64,000 nt of DNA from UMGS1590 sp900552455 (GTDB lineage Bacteria > Bacillota > Peptococcia > Peptococcales > Peptococcaceae), in assembly GCA_963931105.1 (NCBI GenBank), contig OZ007004.1:1240001-1304000 (forward strand), in the 5' to 3' direction. This document shows, piece after piece, positions 47,646 through 56,286 of the stretch. The position numbers and the translations under genes were made by a program. The notes below the pieces were generated by a model. It saw only the letters and a list, made by a program, of their open reading frames with translations. It was not told the DNA's origin and did no database searches. Numbering within the stretch: position 1 is the stretch's first letter; the number at the start of each line of letters is the position of its first letter.

Positions 47646-49046
47646 ATGCTGAAGAGCAAGCACATCGACAGGCTCTGTCTCGCCGTTATCGGCGTCGCGG
47701 TGCTGGTGACGCTCGCATTTATGAACGGCGAGCGTTTTGGGCTCGCGCCGGCGTCGGCAGAGCCTGGCTACGCCACGCGTCTGTTTGACGCCTCCCGCGT
47801 GCACACCATCGACATCGAGATCGACGACTGGCAGGCGTTTCTCGCTGCAGCGCCAGAGGAGCAGTATTGGTCCGCCGATCTCGTCATCGACGGCGAACGC
47901 ATCGACAACGTCGGCCTGCGCGCCAAAGGCAACAATTCCCTGCGCCTCACCGAGGACTACGGCCACGAGCGCTACAGTCTGAAGGTCGAGTTCGACCATT
48001 TCGCTGCGCAGAATTATCACGGGCTCGACAAACTTTCCCTGGATGCGTCCTTTCAGGACAACACCTACATGAAAAACTGGCTTGCCTTCGACATGATGCG
48101 CTTCATGGATGTGCCGACGCCGCTGGCGAGCTACAGCTGGGTGACGGTGAACGGCGAGCCCTGGGGACTTTTTCTCGCCATCGAGGAGCCTGAGGAGGCC
48201 TTCGCGCGCCGCGTCTACGGCCGTGATCACGGCCAGCTCTACAAGCCGGATTATAAACGCCTGTCCGACGACAACGCCGACGTCCATCTGCGCTACACAG
48301 GCGACGACCCTGCGCGGTATGAGAATATTTTCCGCAACGCCAAGTTCGACGTGAGCGATGCCGACAAGGCGCGCCTGATCGCCGCGCTCAAAATCCTCGA
48401 CAGCGGCGACAATCTCGAAACCGCCGTCAACATCGATGAAGTGCTGCGATATTTCACCGTACAGGTTTTCGTCGTCAATCTCGACAGCTATCTTGGTCGC
48501 ACCGGGCACAATTATTTTCTCTATGAAAAAGACGGCATCCTGGAGATCCTGCCCTGGGACTACAACCTCGCCTTCGCCACCTATTCCCTCGGCATGCCAG
48601 ATCCCGTGAACGACAGCACCCTTTATGTAAATTATCCCATCAACACCCCTGCCAGCGGCGAGATCATGCGCCAGCGCCCGCTCTATCACCATCTTATGCA
48701 GGACGATGCCATCTACGCTCGCTATCATGAATTGTTCGACCAGCTCATCAGCGGCTATTTCGAAAGCGGCCGCTTTGAGCAATTCGTCAGCGAGACCCAG
48801 CGTATGATCGCGCCGTATGTTGAGCAGGATCCCACCGCCTTTTGCAGCGGCGAAGATTTTCACCTCGCCGTGCAGACCATCCGCGATTTCTGCATGCTGC
48901 GCGCCGAAAGCGTGCGCGGCCAGCTGGAGGGCGAGATCCCGTCGACGATCGCCGCGCAAAGCGCCGACAGCAGTCGTTTCGTCGACGCCGCCAGCGTCTG
49001 GCTGCCGGATATGGGCGAGCTCGCCGATCTTGAGGCGCTCGGATAA
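47646..49046 (+). CDS. CotH kinase family protein
   Basis: 466 residues with an N-terminal membrane anchor or signal (LCLAVIGVAVLVTLAFMNG). The CotH core shows VGLRAKGNNSL, YSLKVEFDHF, GLDKLSLDASFQDNTYM, VNGEPWGLFLAIEEPEEAF, NYFLYEKDGILEILPWDYNL. CotH proteins are atypical kinases that phosphorylate spore-coat or surface proteins. Last gene of the sigI-VTC cluster, with a terminator directly after. Whether it phosphorylates a surface protein here is unknown. Confidence 0.88.
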   Translation: MLKSKHIDRLCLAVIGVAVLVTLAFMNGERFGLAPASAEPGYATRLFDASRVHTIDIEIDDWQAFLAAAPEEQYWSADLVIDGERIDNVGLRAKGNNSLRLTEDYGHERYSLKVEFDHFAAQNYHGLDKLSLDASFQDNTYMKNWLAFDMMRFMDVPTPLASYSWVTVNGEPWGLFLAIEEPEEAFARRVYGRDHGQLYKPDYKRLSDDNADVHLRYTGDDPARYENIFRNAKFDVSDADKARLIAALKILDSGDNLETAVNIDEVLRYFTVQVFVVNLDSYLGRTGHNYFLYEKDGILEILPWDYNLAFATYSLGMPDPVNDSTLYVNYPINTPASGEIMRQRPLYHHLMQDDAIYARYHELFDQLISGYFESGRFEQFVSETQRMIAPYVEQDPTAFCSGEDFHLAVQTIRDFCMLRAESVRGQLEGEIPSTIAAQSADSSRFVDAASVWLPDMGELADLEALG

Positions 49047-49047
49047 A

Positions 49048-49092
49048 ACAGCACCAGCCTGCAAACCATTGTGCAGGCTGGTGCTGTTGTGC
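49048..49092 (+). terminator. Terminator after CotH gene
   Basis: CAGCACCAGCCTGCA pairs with TGCAGGCTGGTGCTG, followed by TTGTG. Confidence 0.85.
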
Positions 49093-49150
49093 ATATGGGC
49101 AGTTGTGTGGTATGCTCATAGCAGAAACACACCGAAGGAAGGAGATCATC

Positions 49151-49942
49151 ATGGATATCCACCAAACACTCGCAACCCTCGACGGACTTTTTGCCGCCAA
49201 GCAATTAAACGATGTGGAGCCATTTTTGCTCGCGCAGCTGGCGCAGGCCCAGCAGGAAGGCGACAAGGCCGCGCAGCTCACGCTCTTAAACGAGCTCGTT
49301 GGTTATTATCGCAGCATCAGCCGCAGCGAGGATTCCCTCAAGATGGCTGCGCTCGCCATGGGCCTCGTCGCAGAAATGGGCCTCGCTGGCACGCCAGCCT
49401 GCGCCACCACCCTCGTCAATGCCGCGACCGCTTATCGCGCCGCCGGCGATCTTTCGCACGCCGCTATGCTCTACGAGGATGCGCTGCAGATCCTCGAGAA
49501 AAACGGCGAGCAGGGATATACGCTGGCGAGTCTGCTCAATAATATGAGCCAGGTTTATCAGGCGCAGGGACGGCACGCCGAAGCCGTGCCGTTTTATGAG
49601 CGCGCGCTCGTTCTTCTCGCCTCACTTCCCGGCGTGGACGCCGAGATTGCGACAACCCATTCCAACCTTGCGCTCTCGCTCATCGCCCTGCAGCGTCTCG
49701 ACGAAGCAGCGCGCGAGATCGAAAAAGCCCTCGCCCTCTTCGAGCGCGGACCAGAACCCCGCGACGCCCACTACGGCGCAGCCCTCGCAGCCGCCGGCCA
49801 GCTCAGCTATCTGCGCGGCGATCACCGCCAGGCCGCGCAGTATTTCGAAGCCGCCCTGCCAGAGATCGAGCGCAGCTTCGGCAAAAACGACAGCTGGCAC
49901 ACCACCGCCCGCAACCTCGAGCAGGCGCGGAAGATGCTATAA
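49151..49942 (+). CDS. Tetratricopeptide-repeat protein
   Basis: 263 residues, entirely helical with four to five TPR units (LVNAATAYRAAGDLSHAAML, LNNMSQVYQAQGRHAEAVPF, HSNLALSLIALQRLDEAARE, and GQLSYLRGDHRQAAQYFEAA). No signal peptide or catalytic domain. A cytoplasmic protein-interaction scaffold; partner unknown. Monocistronic between two terminators. Confidence 0.88.
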   Translation: MDIHQTLATLDGLFAAKQLNDVEPFLLAQLAQAQQEGDKAAQLTLLNELVGYYRSISRSEDSLKMAALAMGLVAEMGLAGTPACATTLVNAATAYRAAGDLSHAAMLYEDALQILEKNGEQGYTLASLLNNMSQVYQAQGRHAEAVPFYERALVLLASLPGVDAEIATTHSNLALSLIALQRLDEAAREIEKALALFERGPEPRDAHYGAALAAAGQLSYLRGDHRQAAQYFEAALPEIERSFGKNDSWHTTARNLEQARKML

Positions 49943-49947
49943 ATGCA

Positions 49948-49985
49948 AACACCTGAGTGACGATGATCACTCAGGTGTTTTTCTG
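49948..49985 (+). terminator. Terminator after TPR gene
   Basis: ACACCTGAGTGA pairs with TCACTCAGGTGT, followed by TTTTCTG. Confidence 0.85.
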
Positions 49986-49997
49986 TACAACATTTCC

Positions 49998-51443
49998 TCA
50001 CGCGCGCCAGGTCGATGGGGCGAAGAGGAGGATGAGGGGCATGATCTCGAGACGGCCGGCGACCATGCCGAAGGAGAGGACGAGCTTGGAGAATCCGCTG
50101 AAGCCGCCGAAGTTGCCGGTTGGGCCGATGGTGCCGAGGCCTGGGCCGACGTTGTTGTAGGTGGTGGCGACGGCGCTGAAGGTGGTGGCGAAGTCGAGAT
50201 TTTCGAAGCTGATGAGCACGACGAGGCCGAAGAAGACGAAGGTGTAGAGGATGAAGTAGAGGGCGATGTCGTTCTGTGCGCGCTCGTTCATGGGTTTTCC
50301 TTCGTAGACGACGACGCTGACGCGTTTTGGATTAACGGATTCGTGGAGTTTGCGTTTGGCGAGCCCGACAAGGGCGATGACGCGGCTGATCTTGAGCCCG
50401 CCGGCTGTGGAACCGGCGCAGCCGCCGATGAACATGAGCAGGAGCAGGATGAGCTGGCTGAACATTGGCCACTGGCAATAGTCAACGGTGCAGAAGCCGG
50501 TGGTGGAGATGATGGTGGCGACGTTGAAGAAGGCGTCTTTGACGCAGAGCCAGAGGCTGTCGTACATTGGCAGGATATTGAGGACGATGGCGAGCACGGC
50601 GGCGAGGACGATGGCGACGAACCAGCGCAGCTCGTCGCTTTTCAGCGCTTCACGCCAGCGTCCGCGCAGGGCGAAAAAGTAAAGGTTGAAGTTGACGGAG
50701 AAGATGAGCATGCCGAAGGCGAGGATGAGCTCGATGGGCACGGATTCAAAGGCGGCGATGGAGGTGTTGTAGTTGGAGAAGCCGCCGGTGCCGGCGGTGG
50801 CAAAGGCATGGAGGATGGCGTCGTACGGGCTCATGCCGGCACCGATGAGGATGCAGATGAGGATGAGGGTGAGCACGGCGTAGATGACGTAGAAGACGCG
50901 GGCGACGGTGCGCACGCGGGAGAGCACTTTGTCGAAAGTTGGCCCGGGCATTTCGCTCTTTAAGATGTAGATGTCTTCGCTGTTGGATTTTGGCAGCAGG
51001 GCGACGGCAAAAACGAGTACGCCCATGCCGCCGATGAAGACGGTGAAGTTGCGCCAGAAGAGGACGGAGCGCGGCAGCGATTCGATCTCGGAGAGGATGG
51101 AGGAGCCGGTGGTTGTGAAACCGGAGGCTGTCTCAAAGATGGCGTCGGGAATGGATGGGATGGCGCCGGTGAAGAGATAGGGCAGGCTGCCGAAGATGAC
51201 GAGCATGATCCAGGAGAGGCCGGTGATGGCGAGCCCTTCACGCACGTAAATGCTGCGGCGTTTTGGCGGGCGCGACGCCATGGCGGCGCCGACTGCCATG
51301 GTGGCGACCATGGCCTGAAAGAGGGGATAGATGGTGTCGGTGCCTTCGTGATAGATGAGGGCGACGAGGATTGGCAGGATCATCAGCACGCCGACGACGA
51401 AGGTGACGCGACCGGTGACGTAAAGTACCATGCGGCGGTTCAT
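49998..51443 (-). CDS. trkH: TrkH-type potassium uptake protein, membrane subunit
   Basis: 481 residues. Four MPM repeats with selectivity-filter segments: ETASGFTTTGSSI, FATAGTGGFSNYN, ISTTGFCTVDY and TYNNVGPGLG. These make the K+ pore of TrkH/KtrB proteins. It is encoded directly after the TrkA gene (five bases apart, same strand), giving a complete TrkAH potassium uptake system gated by nucleotide binding to TrkA. Confidence 0.95.
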   Translation of the reverse strand: MNRRMVLYVTGRVTFVVGVLMILPILVALIYHEGTDTIYPLFQAMVATMAVGAAMASRPPKRRSIYVREGLAITGLSWIMLVIFGSLPYLFTGAIPSIPDAIFETASGFTTTGSSILSEIESLPRSVLFWRNFTVFIGGMGVLVFAVALLPKSNSEDIYILKSEMPGPTFDKVLSRVRTVARVFYVIYAVLTLILICILIGAGMSPYDAILHAFATAGTGGFSNYNTSIAAFESVPIELILAFGMLIFSVNFNLYFFALRGRWREALKSDELRWFVAIVLAAVLAIVLNILPMYDSLWLCVKDAFFNVATIISTTGFCTVDYCQWPMFSQLILLLLMFIGGCAGSTAGGLKISRVIALVGLAKRKLHESVNPKRVSVVVYEGKPMNERAQNDIALYFILYTFVFFGLVVLISFENLDFATTFSAVATTYNNVGPGLGTIGPTGNFGGFSGFSKLVLSFGMVAGRLEIMPLILLFAPSTWRA

Positions 51444-51447
51444 AAGC

Positions 51448-52821
51448 TCACTCCTTCCGCAGGATGTCGTCGATGGCGCGCAGGGAATGGTCGGTGGTGG
51501 TGACGATGATCATATCCCCTTCATGGAACACTGTCTGGCCGCTTGGCGCGAGACGGCGGCCATCCTGGGTGATGGCGGCGGCGATGAGGACGCTCTCTTT
51601 GATGGGCAGCTCCATGAGCTTGCGTCCGATGATGGCGGAGCCGGCAGGTACGCGGAACTGCAGGGCTTCGACCTGGTTATCGGCGAGGCGGTAGAGGGCT
51701 TCGACGTCTTTGCCGCGGGTGTCGATGACGGCGCGGATGAGACGCAAAATGGTGTCGGCGATGATGTTGCCGGGGGTGATGACGGCGCCTGGCCGGTCTT
51801 CGCCGAGGATCTCGAGCATCTGGGTGCGGTTGACTTTGGCGATGGTGGCGGGCATGCCGTGGTTTTCGGCGTACATGCAGATGAGGATGTTTTCCTCGTC
51901 GATGCCGGTGAGGGCGATGAGACAGTCGTAGCCGGAGATGCCTTCTTCCTCGAGGCTGCGATAGTTGGAGCCGTCGGCGAAGACGACTTCGACGTTTGGA
52001 TGGAGCTGGGCGAGTAATTCGGCGGTCTTGCGGTTGTTTTCGAGGACCTTGATGTGGTATTTTGTGCTGCCCTGCTCGATCTCACGCAGGAGATAGTGGG
52101 TGAGTCGGCCGGCGCCGATGATCATGAGGGATTTGACGCGGCGGTTGTGCTTGCCCTTGCCGTCGCGGCGGAAGAAGTTCAGGATCTCGGCGCTGGAGCC
52201 GCTGACGTGAATGATGTCGCCGGCCTGGAGGCGGAAATTCCCCTTTGGGATGATGGCCTGGCCATTGCGCTCAACGATGACGACGAGGACGTGCTCCTTG
52301 AACTGGTTCTGAAATTCTGCGAGGGTCTGGCCGACGAAGAGATGATCCTGCGGCAGCGGATATTCGACGATGTTGATGCGCCCGCGCACGAAGGATTCGA
52401 CGCGCGTTGTCGCTGGAAAGCGCAGGAGGCTGGTGATCTGACGGGCAGATTCGCGCTCAGGATTGATGATGGCGTCGATGCCGATGCTTTCCTTGATGAA
52501 GCTCTGGTGCGCGGTGTATTCGTGCTCGCGGATGCGGGCGATGGTGTATTTGGCGCCCATTTGCTTGGCGAAGATGCAGGAGATGATGTTGATCTCGTCC
52601 TGCGCGGTGACGGCGATGAAAACGTCGGCGTGGGTGGTGTCGGCGCTTTGCAGGGCGTCGACGTCAACGCCGCTGGCGGCGATGCCGGTGACGTCTGTGG
52701 TGTTGATGAAGCTTTCGAGCTTGTTGGCGTTCTGTTCGATGACGACGACGTCGTGCTCGTCGGCGAGTTCCTTGCAGATGATGCTGCCGATCTTGCCGAC
52801 CCCAACGATAACGATATGCAT
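51448..52821 (-). CDS. trkA: TrkA potassium transport regulatory protein
   Basis: 457 residues with two tandem RCK units. RCK-N domains begin MHIVIVGVGKIGSIICKELA and SLMIIGAGRLTHYLLREIE, both with Rossmann GxGxxG-like NAD(H) or ATP sites; each is followed by an RCK-C domain (for example INIVEYPLPQDHLFVGQTL). Cytoplasmic gating ring of TrkH. Its upstream region carries a heptad-repeat element rather than an obvious promoter. Confidence 0.95.
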   Translation of the reverse strand: MHIVIVGVGKIGSIICKELADEHDVVVIEQNANKLESFINTTDVTGIAASGVDVDALQSADTTHADVFIAVTAQDEINIISCIFAKQMGAKYTIARIREHEYTAHQSFIKESIGIDAIINPERESARQITSLLRFPATTRVESFVRGRINIVEYPLPQDHLFVGQTLAEFQNQFKEHVLVVIVERNGQAIIPKGNFRLQAGDIIHVSGSSAEILNFFRRDGKGKHNRRVKSLMIIGAGRLTHYLLREIEQGSTKYHIKVLENNRKTAELLAQLHPNVEVVFADGSNYRSLEEEGISGYDCLIALTGIDEENILICMYAENHGMPATIAKVNRTQMLEILGEDRPGAVITPGNIIADTILRLIRAVIDTRGKDVEALYRLADNQVEALQFRVPAGSAIIGRKLMELPIKESVLIAAAITQDGRRLAPSGQTVFHEGDMIIVTTTDHSLRAIDDILRKE

Positions 52822-52837
52822 GGATAAAAACCTCCGG

Positions 52838-53036
52838 GTTTTTCAGTTAGGAGTTAGCCACTTTGCGGGAAAACTCGCAAAGCTCGTTTTCAGTGAGGAG
52901 TGAGGAGTTGGTTTTGCTGGATCGCAAACGTTTGTGGCTGTGCTTTCAGATTGGTCATTTCTGCAGCGTAGCGTTGTCCTTTGCAATAACCAGAAAAAAA
53001 CTCCGCACTCCGCATTCCTAACTCCTCACTCAATTT
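52838..53036. repeat. Intergenic element with inverted GTGAGGA heptad arms
   Basis: The left arm (52838-52856 and 52890-52911) reads GTTAGGA/GTGAGGA; the right arm (52996-53036) reads the complement, CTCCGCA and TAACTCC/TCACTCC. The interior holds hairpin CTTTGCG/CGCAAAG (about 52861-52882). The arms use the same heptad as the element at 235-545. It lies between trkA and the LysR gene. Confidence 0.55.
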
Positions 53037-53947
53037 AAGTGTTCATAAAACGTTTCTGTCTGCTGGATGATGTCTGCCTCGACATCGGAGAGGGCCTGGC
53101 CCATTGGGTAGGTGATGTAGTGGACGAGGTTCACTGGGGTGTCGGTGAGGCTGACGGTTTTCAGGAGTCCGCTGGTGAACAGCGAATTGAGACGGGCGGT
53201 GAGCATGCTGGTGATGCCGATGCCATCGCTGCGGTACACGTACTGATAGAGGCTGGCGGCGTCCTGGAAAACGAGGTGGCGCGGCAGATCGGCCCAGCGG
53301 CTCTGGGATTTGATGAAGCCGAAATCGACGAGATCACGCGGCACGGAAAGGGGCACCTTCCCTGGCAGATGATTCAGGCGCACGCTTTCGAGGGATTGGA
53401 AATAGCCGCCGCTCTTGACGAAGAGACAGAGGTTGTCGTTGTACTGCGGCATGAGGCGCAGGTCCAGGCTGTTGGCGTATTCGCGGTGACGGCTGAGGTT
53501 GAAATCCAGCGCGGCGGAAAGGCCGATGGAGGCGGTGTTGTCTGAGATGTCGTGGAGCACATCGCTGGCCAGAGCGTGGCGCAGTGTGAAGGAGACATCG
53601 GGAAACATGCTGCGCGTGTGGTAGAGGGCTTCGTTCAGGATGCCGCTGGTGAAATTTGTAGCCTGGAGATAGACGTGGAGATTTTGCGGCGTGGTGATGC
53701 CGGCTTTTTTGCGAATGTCGTAGTAATCGTCGACGGTTTTCTCGACAAGCGGCAAGATCTCGCGCCCAAACGCAGTGAGATCCATGCCGCGCCGGGTGCG
53801 GCGAAAGAGCGGTCGCCCGACTTCCTTTTCGAGGCCGGCGATGGCTGCGGAGAGCGTCGGCTGGCCGACGTTGATCTTTTTTGCAGTCAGCGAGAGCGAG
53901 CCATAATTGGCGACTTGCAGAAAATATTCCAGTTGTTCGATTCTCAT
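53030..53947 (-). CDS. LysR family transcriptional regulator
   Basis: 305 residues from ATG 53947 after GGGAGG. The N-terminal winged helix reads MRIEQLEYFLQVANYGSLSL and GQPTLSAAIAGLEKEVGRPLF; the C-terminal periplasmic-binding-like domain senses a small ligand. It faces away from the mgtC pair, separated by a repeat element, so control of those genes is possible but not shown. A promoter with inverted repeat lies directly upstream. Its 3' end overlaps the repeat element. Confidence 0.9.
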   Translation of the reverse strand: MRIEQLEYFLQVANYGSLSLTAKKINVGQPTLSAAIAGLEKEVGRPLFRRTRRGMDLTAFGREILPLVEKTVDDYYDIRKKAGITTPQNLHVYLQATNFTSGILNEALYHTRSMFPDVSFTLRHALASDVLHDISDNTASIGLSAALDFNLSRHREYANSLDLRLMPQYNDNLCLFVKSGGYFQSLESVRLNHLPGKVPLSVPRDLVDFGFIKSQSRWADLPRHLVFQDAASLYQYVYRSDGIGITSMLTARLNSLFTSGLLKTVSLTDTPVNLVHYITYPMGQALSDVEADIIQQTETFYEHLN

Positions 53948-53964
53948 GAGAATCCTCCCTTTTA

Positions 53965-54029
53965 TTGGTCGGGTAGTCAACCCGGCCCAACAGTCACCCC
54001 TATTATAGCGCGGCCTAACCCCTTGTCAA
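53965..54029 (-). promoter_or_regulatory. LysR gene promoter and inverted repeat
   Basis: On the minus strand TTGACA (54024-54029) and TATAAT (54002-54007) with a 16-base spacer. Downstream, an inverted repeat GGTCGGGT/ACCCGGCC lies at 53967-53988, a probable autoregulatory operator. Confidence 0.65.
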
Positions 54030-54104
54030 TAGCTGTTTTTCACCGGGGATATTTAACGGAAAGATTGCTTTTTTCTTACGAACATTTTACAATCTAAAGG
54101 AAGG

Positions 54105-54330
54105 TTAATAGGTAGGAGGTAGCCCTGCGGGGCGGACTTATTTCATTCGTCCGCAGGTAGGAGGTAGGAGGTTAACTTAGGTGTGCAGCGTAGCGTTCGC
54201 TATTTCTGCGCAAAGCCAGATGGTTTGTGAACGATCAGGAATCTGCGCGGTGCAGCTGCGAAAACCTCCTACCTGCCAGCGAGCAGAGCGAGCTGGTCCG
54301 CGCAAGCGGCTATCTCCTACCTCCTATCTA
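54105..54330. repeat. Intergenic element with inverted GGTAGGA heptad arms
   Basis: The left arm (54110-54122, 54155-54171) carries GGTAGGA repeats; the right arm (54264-54275, 54311-54326) carries the complement TCCTACC. Inside lie a hairpin GCGGAC/GTCCGC (54132-54154) and hairpin CCAGC/GCTGG (54276-54296) with loop GAGCAGAGCGA. Same architecture as the other heptad elements but a different heptad. No ORF is evident from 53948 to 54350. Confidence 0.55.
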
Positions 54331-54350
54331 AACAAAGGGGGTTGAGCAGG

Positions 54351-55085
54351 ATGCTCCAGGCGCTGGATTTTCTGCGCGAAATGACGTTTCTGAGCGTGGC
54401 GCTGCGGTTGATGATGGCGATGTTCTGCGGTGGGCTGATCGGGCTCAACCGCGAACGCATGCGCCGTCCCAAGGGGCTGGCAGGCTTTCGCACCTATATG
54501 ATGGTTTCTGTCGGCGCAGCGCTGACGATGCTGCTTTCCCAGTACGAATACACCATGGTCACGACTCAGTGGGCGACGATTGCCGGCAAAGTTGGCATCA
54601 CCACCGACGTCTCGCGCTTTGGCGCGCAGGTCATCAACGGCATCGGCTTTCTCGGTGCTGGGACGATCCTTGTCACGAAGGACAACCAGGTCAAGGGCCT
54701 GACGACGGCGGCTGGGCTTTGGGCGTCGGCCTGTCTGGGGCTGGCGATCGGCGCTGGATTTTTCGAGGGCGCGATCATGGCAGTGGCGATCATCATCGTC
54801 TCGATGTATTTTTTCGCCAATCTCAAGCACGAGCTGCAGTCCCAGTCGCGGGTGCTCTCGATCTATGTGGAGGTCAAATCCCTCGTCTATCTCGGCGATG
54901 TGCTGAAAATAGTGCGCGACCAGGGCGGCACGATCATAGAAATGAACATCGACGACGACCGCGGCAAAAAACGCCTGATCTACGATGCGGAGATCGTCAT
55001 CCGGCTGGCGCCGGAAATGACACCGGACACAATGCTCGCCTGTGTGTCGCAGGTTGAGCATGTGAAGCACGTACACGAATTGTAA
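54351..55085 (+). CDS. mgtC: MgtC/SapB family membrane protein 1
   Basis: 244 residues from ATG 54351 (GGGGG nine bases upstream; an in-frame TTG lies at 54342). Four to five helices with the family motif MMAMFCGGLIGLNRERMRRP, AGFRTYMMVSVGAALTML and VINGIGFLGAGTILV, then a cytoplasmic C-terminal ACT-like domain. MgtC-type proteins affect magnesium and phosphate homeostasis and membrane potential; the biochemical role is unclear. Followed 15 bp later by a paralogue. Confidence 0.88.
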   Translation: MLQALDFLREMTFLSVALRLMMAMFCGGLIGLNRERMRRPKGLAGFRTYMMVSVGAALTMLLSQYEYTMVTTQWATIAGKVGITTDVSRFGAQVINGIGFLGAGTILVTKDNQVKGLTTAAGLWASACLGLAIGAGFFEGAIMAVAIIIVSMYFFANLKHELQSQSRVLSIYVEVKSLVYLGDVLKIVRDQGGTIIEMNIDDDRGKKRLIYDAEIVIRLAPEMTPDTMLACVSQVEHVKHVHEL

Positions 55086-55100
55086 AAGGAGGGGAAAACG

Positions 55101-55787
55101 ATGCTTTCGATATTTGATGGTCTGCGCGATTTCACCCTCATGGCGGTGACGGTGCGCATGCTTCTGGCAGTTGTCTGCGGCGGGATCATCGGCATGGAGC
55201 GCACGCTGCATCGCCGTCCTGCAGGCTTCCGCACACACATTCTCGTCTGCCTCGGGGCAGCGATGACGACGCTGACGAGCCAGTATCTGTATCTCTATCT
55301 CGATTATTACACAGACATGGCGCGTCTCGGCGCGCAGGTTGTGGCCGGGATCGGTTTTCTCGGCGCAGGCACCATCGTCATCAGCCGCCAGCGCGTGCGC
55401 GGGCTGACGACGGCGGCTGGCCTCTGGGCGGCGGCGATCATCGGGCTGGCAGTGGGCGCAGGATTTTACGAAGGGGCGATCCTGGCGACGATCCTGATCG
55501 AGCTGGCTGCGACGGTTTTTTTGAAGATCGAAAAGCAGGTGATCACGAAAACGTCCAACATCCACATCTTCCTCGAATACAACAAGCCAAAAGCACTGGA
55601 GGAAGTGCTCACCTACTGCCACGCGCGTGAGATCCAGATCATGCACCTGGAGATCTCCCGCGGCAAGGAGCCGGAAAATGTGACGATCGCACTGCTTTCG
55701 GTGCGTCTGGCGCATCAGATGAAGGCCGAGGAAGCGCTCAAGGCGATGGTGGATGTCGACGGTGTGATGCTGGCAGAAGAATTTTAA
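55101..55787 (+). CDS. mgtC: MgtC/SapB family membrane protein 2
   Basis: 228 residues, collinear with the preceding protein: MLLAVVCGGIIGMERTLHRR, AGFRTHILVCLGAAMTTL, QVVAGIGFLGAGTIVIS, and an ACT-like C-terminus. A ribosome binding site (AAAGGAGGGG) precedes the ATG. The tandem paralogues differ throughout, so the duplication is old; they may form a heteromeric complex. Confidence 0.88.
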   Translation: MLSIFDGLRDFTLMAVTVRMLLAVVCGGIIGMERTLHRRPAGFRTHILVCLGAAMTTLTSQYLYLYLDYYTDMARLGAQVVAGIGFLGAGTIVISRQRVRGLTTAAGLWAAAIIGLAVGAGFYEGAILATILIELAATVFLKIEKQVITKTSNIHIFLEYNKPKALEEVLTYCHAREIQIMHLEISRGKEPENVTIALLSVRLAHQMKAEEALKAMVDVDGVMLAEEF

Positions 55788-55816
55788 AAAAATCACAGGA
55801 AATTTCATTAATGTGC

Positions 55817-55845
55817 TTGCAATGGTCATATTAGTGTGCTATGAT
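55817..55845 (+). promoter_or_regulatory. Rubredoxin promoter
   Basis: TTGCAA (55817-55822) and TATGAT (55840-55845), 17-base spacer. Confidence 0.7.
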
Positions 55846-55905
55846 ACAAGCATAGAAACACCAACGCCCATCACATAAGGACAAATGAAAGAGAGGATTA
55901 TCATT

Positions 55906-56067
55906 ATGCAGAAATATGTTTGCGATCTTTGTGGTTATGTTTACGATCCAGCTGAAGGCGATCCAGATAACGGCATCGCACCAGGCACCGCTTTTGCTGA
56001 TATTCCAGATGACTGGGGCTGCCCACTCTGCGGCGCTGGCAAAGGCGACTTCTCTCCAGAAGCGTAA
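55906..56067 (+). CDS. Rubredoxin
   Basis: 53 residues, the usual length. Two CxxC pairs bind one iron: CDLCGYVYDPAEGD and CPLCGAGKGDF, with the conserved DDWGCP. A small electron carrier used in oxygen and peroxide detoxification in anaerobes. ATG 55906 is chosen over an in-frame ATG at 55885 because it begins the conserved MQKYVCDLCG. Own promoter and terminator, so monocistronic. Confidence 0.97.
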   Translation: MQKYVCDLCGYVYDPAEGDPDNGIAPGTAFADIPDDWGCPLCGAGKGDFSPEA

Positions 56068-56083
56068 GCAAGTGATTATGACA

Positions 56084-56114
56084 AAAGGCTCGGCGATTTG
56101 CCGGGCTTTTTTTG
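56084..56114 (+). terminator. Terminator after rubredoxin
   Basis: AGGCTCGGC pairs with GCCGGGCTT with wobble pairs, followed by a run of T. Confidence 0.75.
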
Positions 56115-56217
56115 TGTCTGGGCGTGTGCGACAAAGTATAAATGAAAAACCATATGGAGTATTTTCAAACTTTCCAGAGTAGCGGAATCCATTATGCTGA
56201 TGCTAAACTAAGATCAT

Positions 56218-56243
56218 GCGAAATACTGTTTCGCAAATTTTTT
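56218..56243 (+). terminator. Leader hairpin before ECF transporter operon
   Basis: TGCGAAA pairs with TTTCGCA and is followed by AATTTTTT, about 45 bases before the first gene. Terminator-like, so an attenuator is possible. Confidence 0.5.
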
Positions 56244-56286
56244 GGAGCGCTGGTTAGCTGACTCTAATAAAAGCGGAGGTAAAAAA

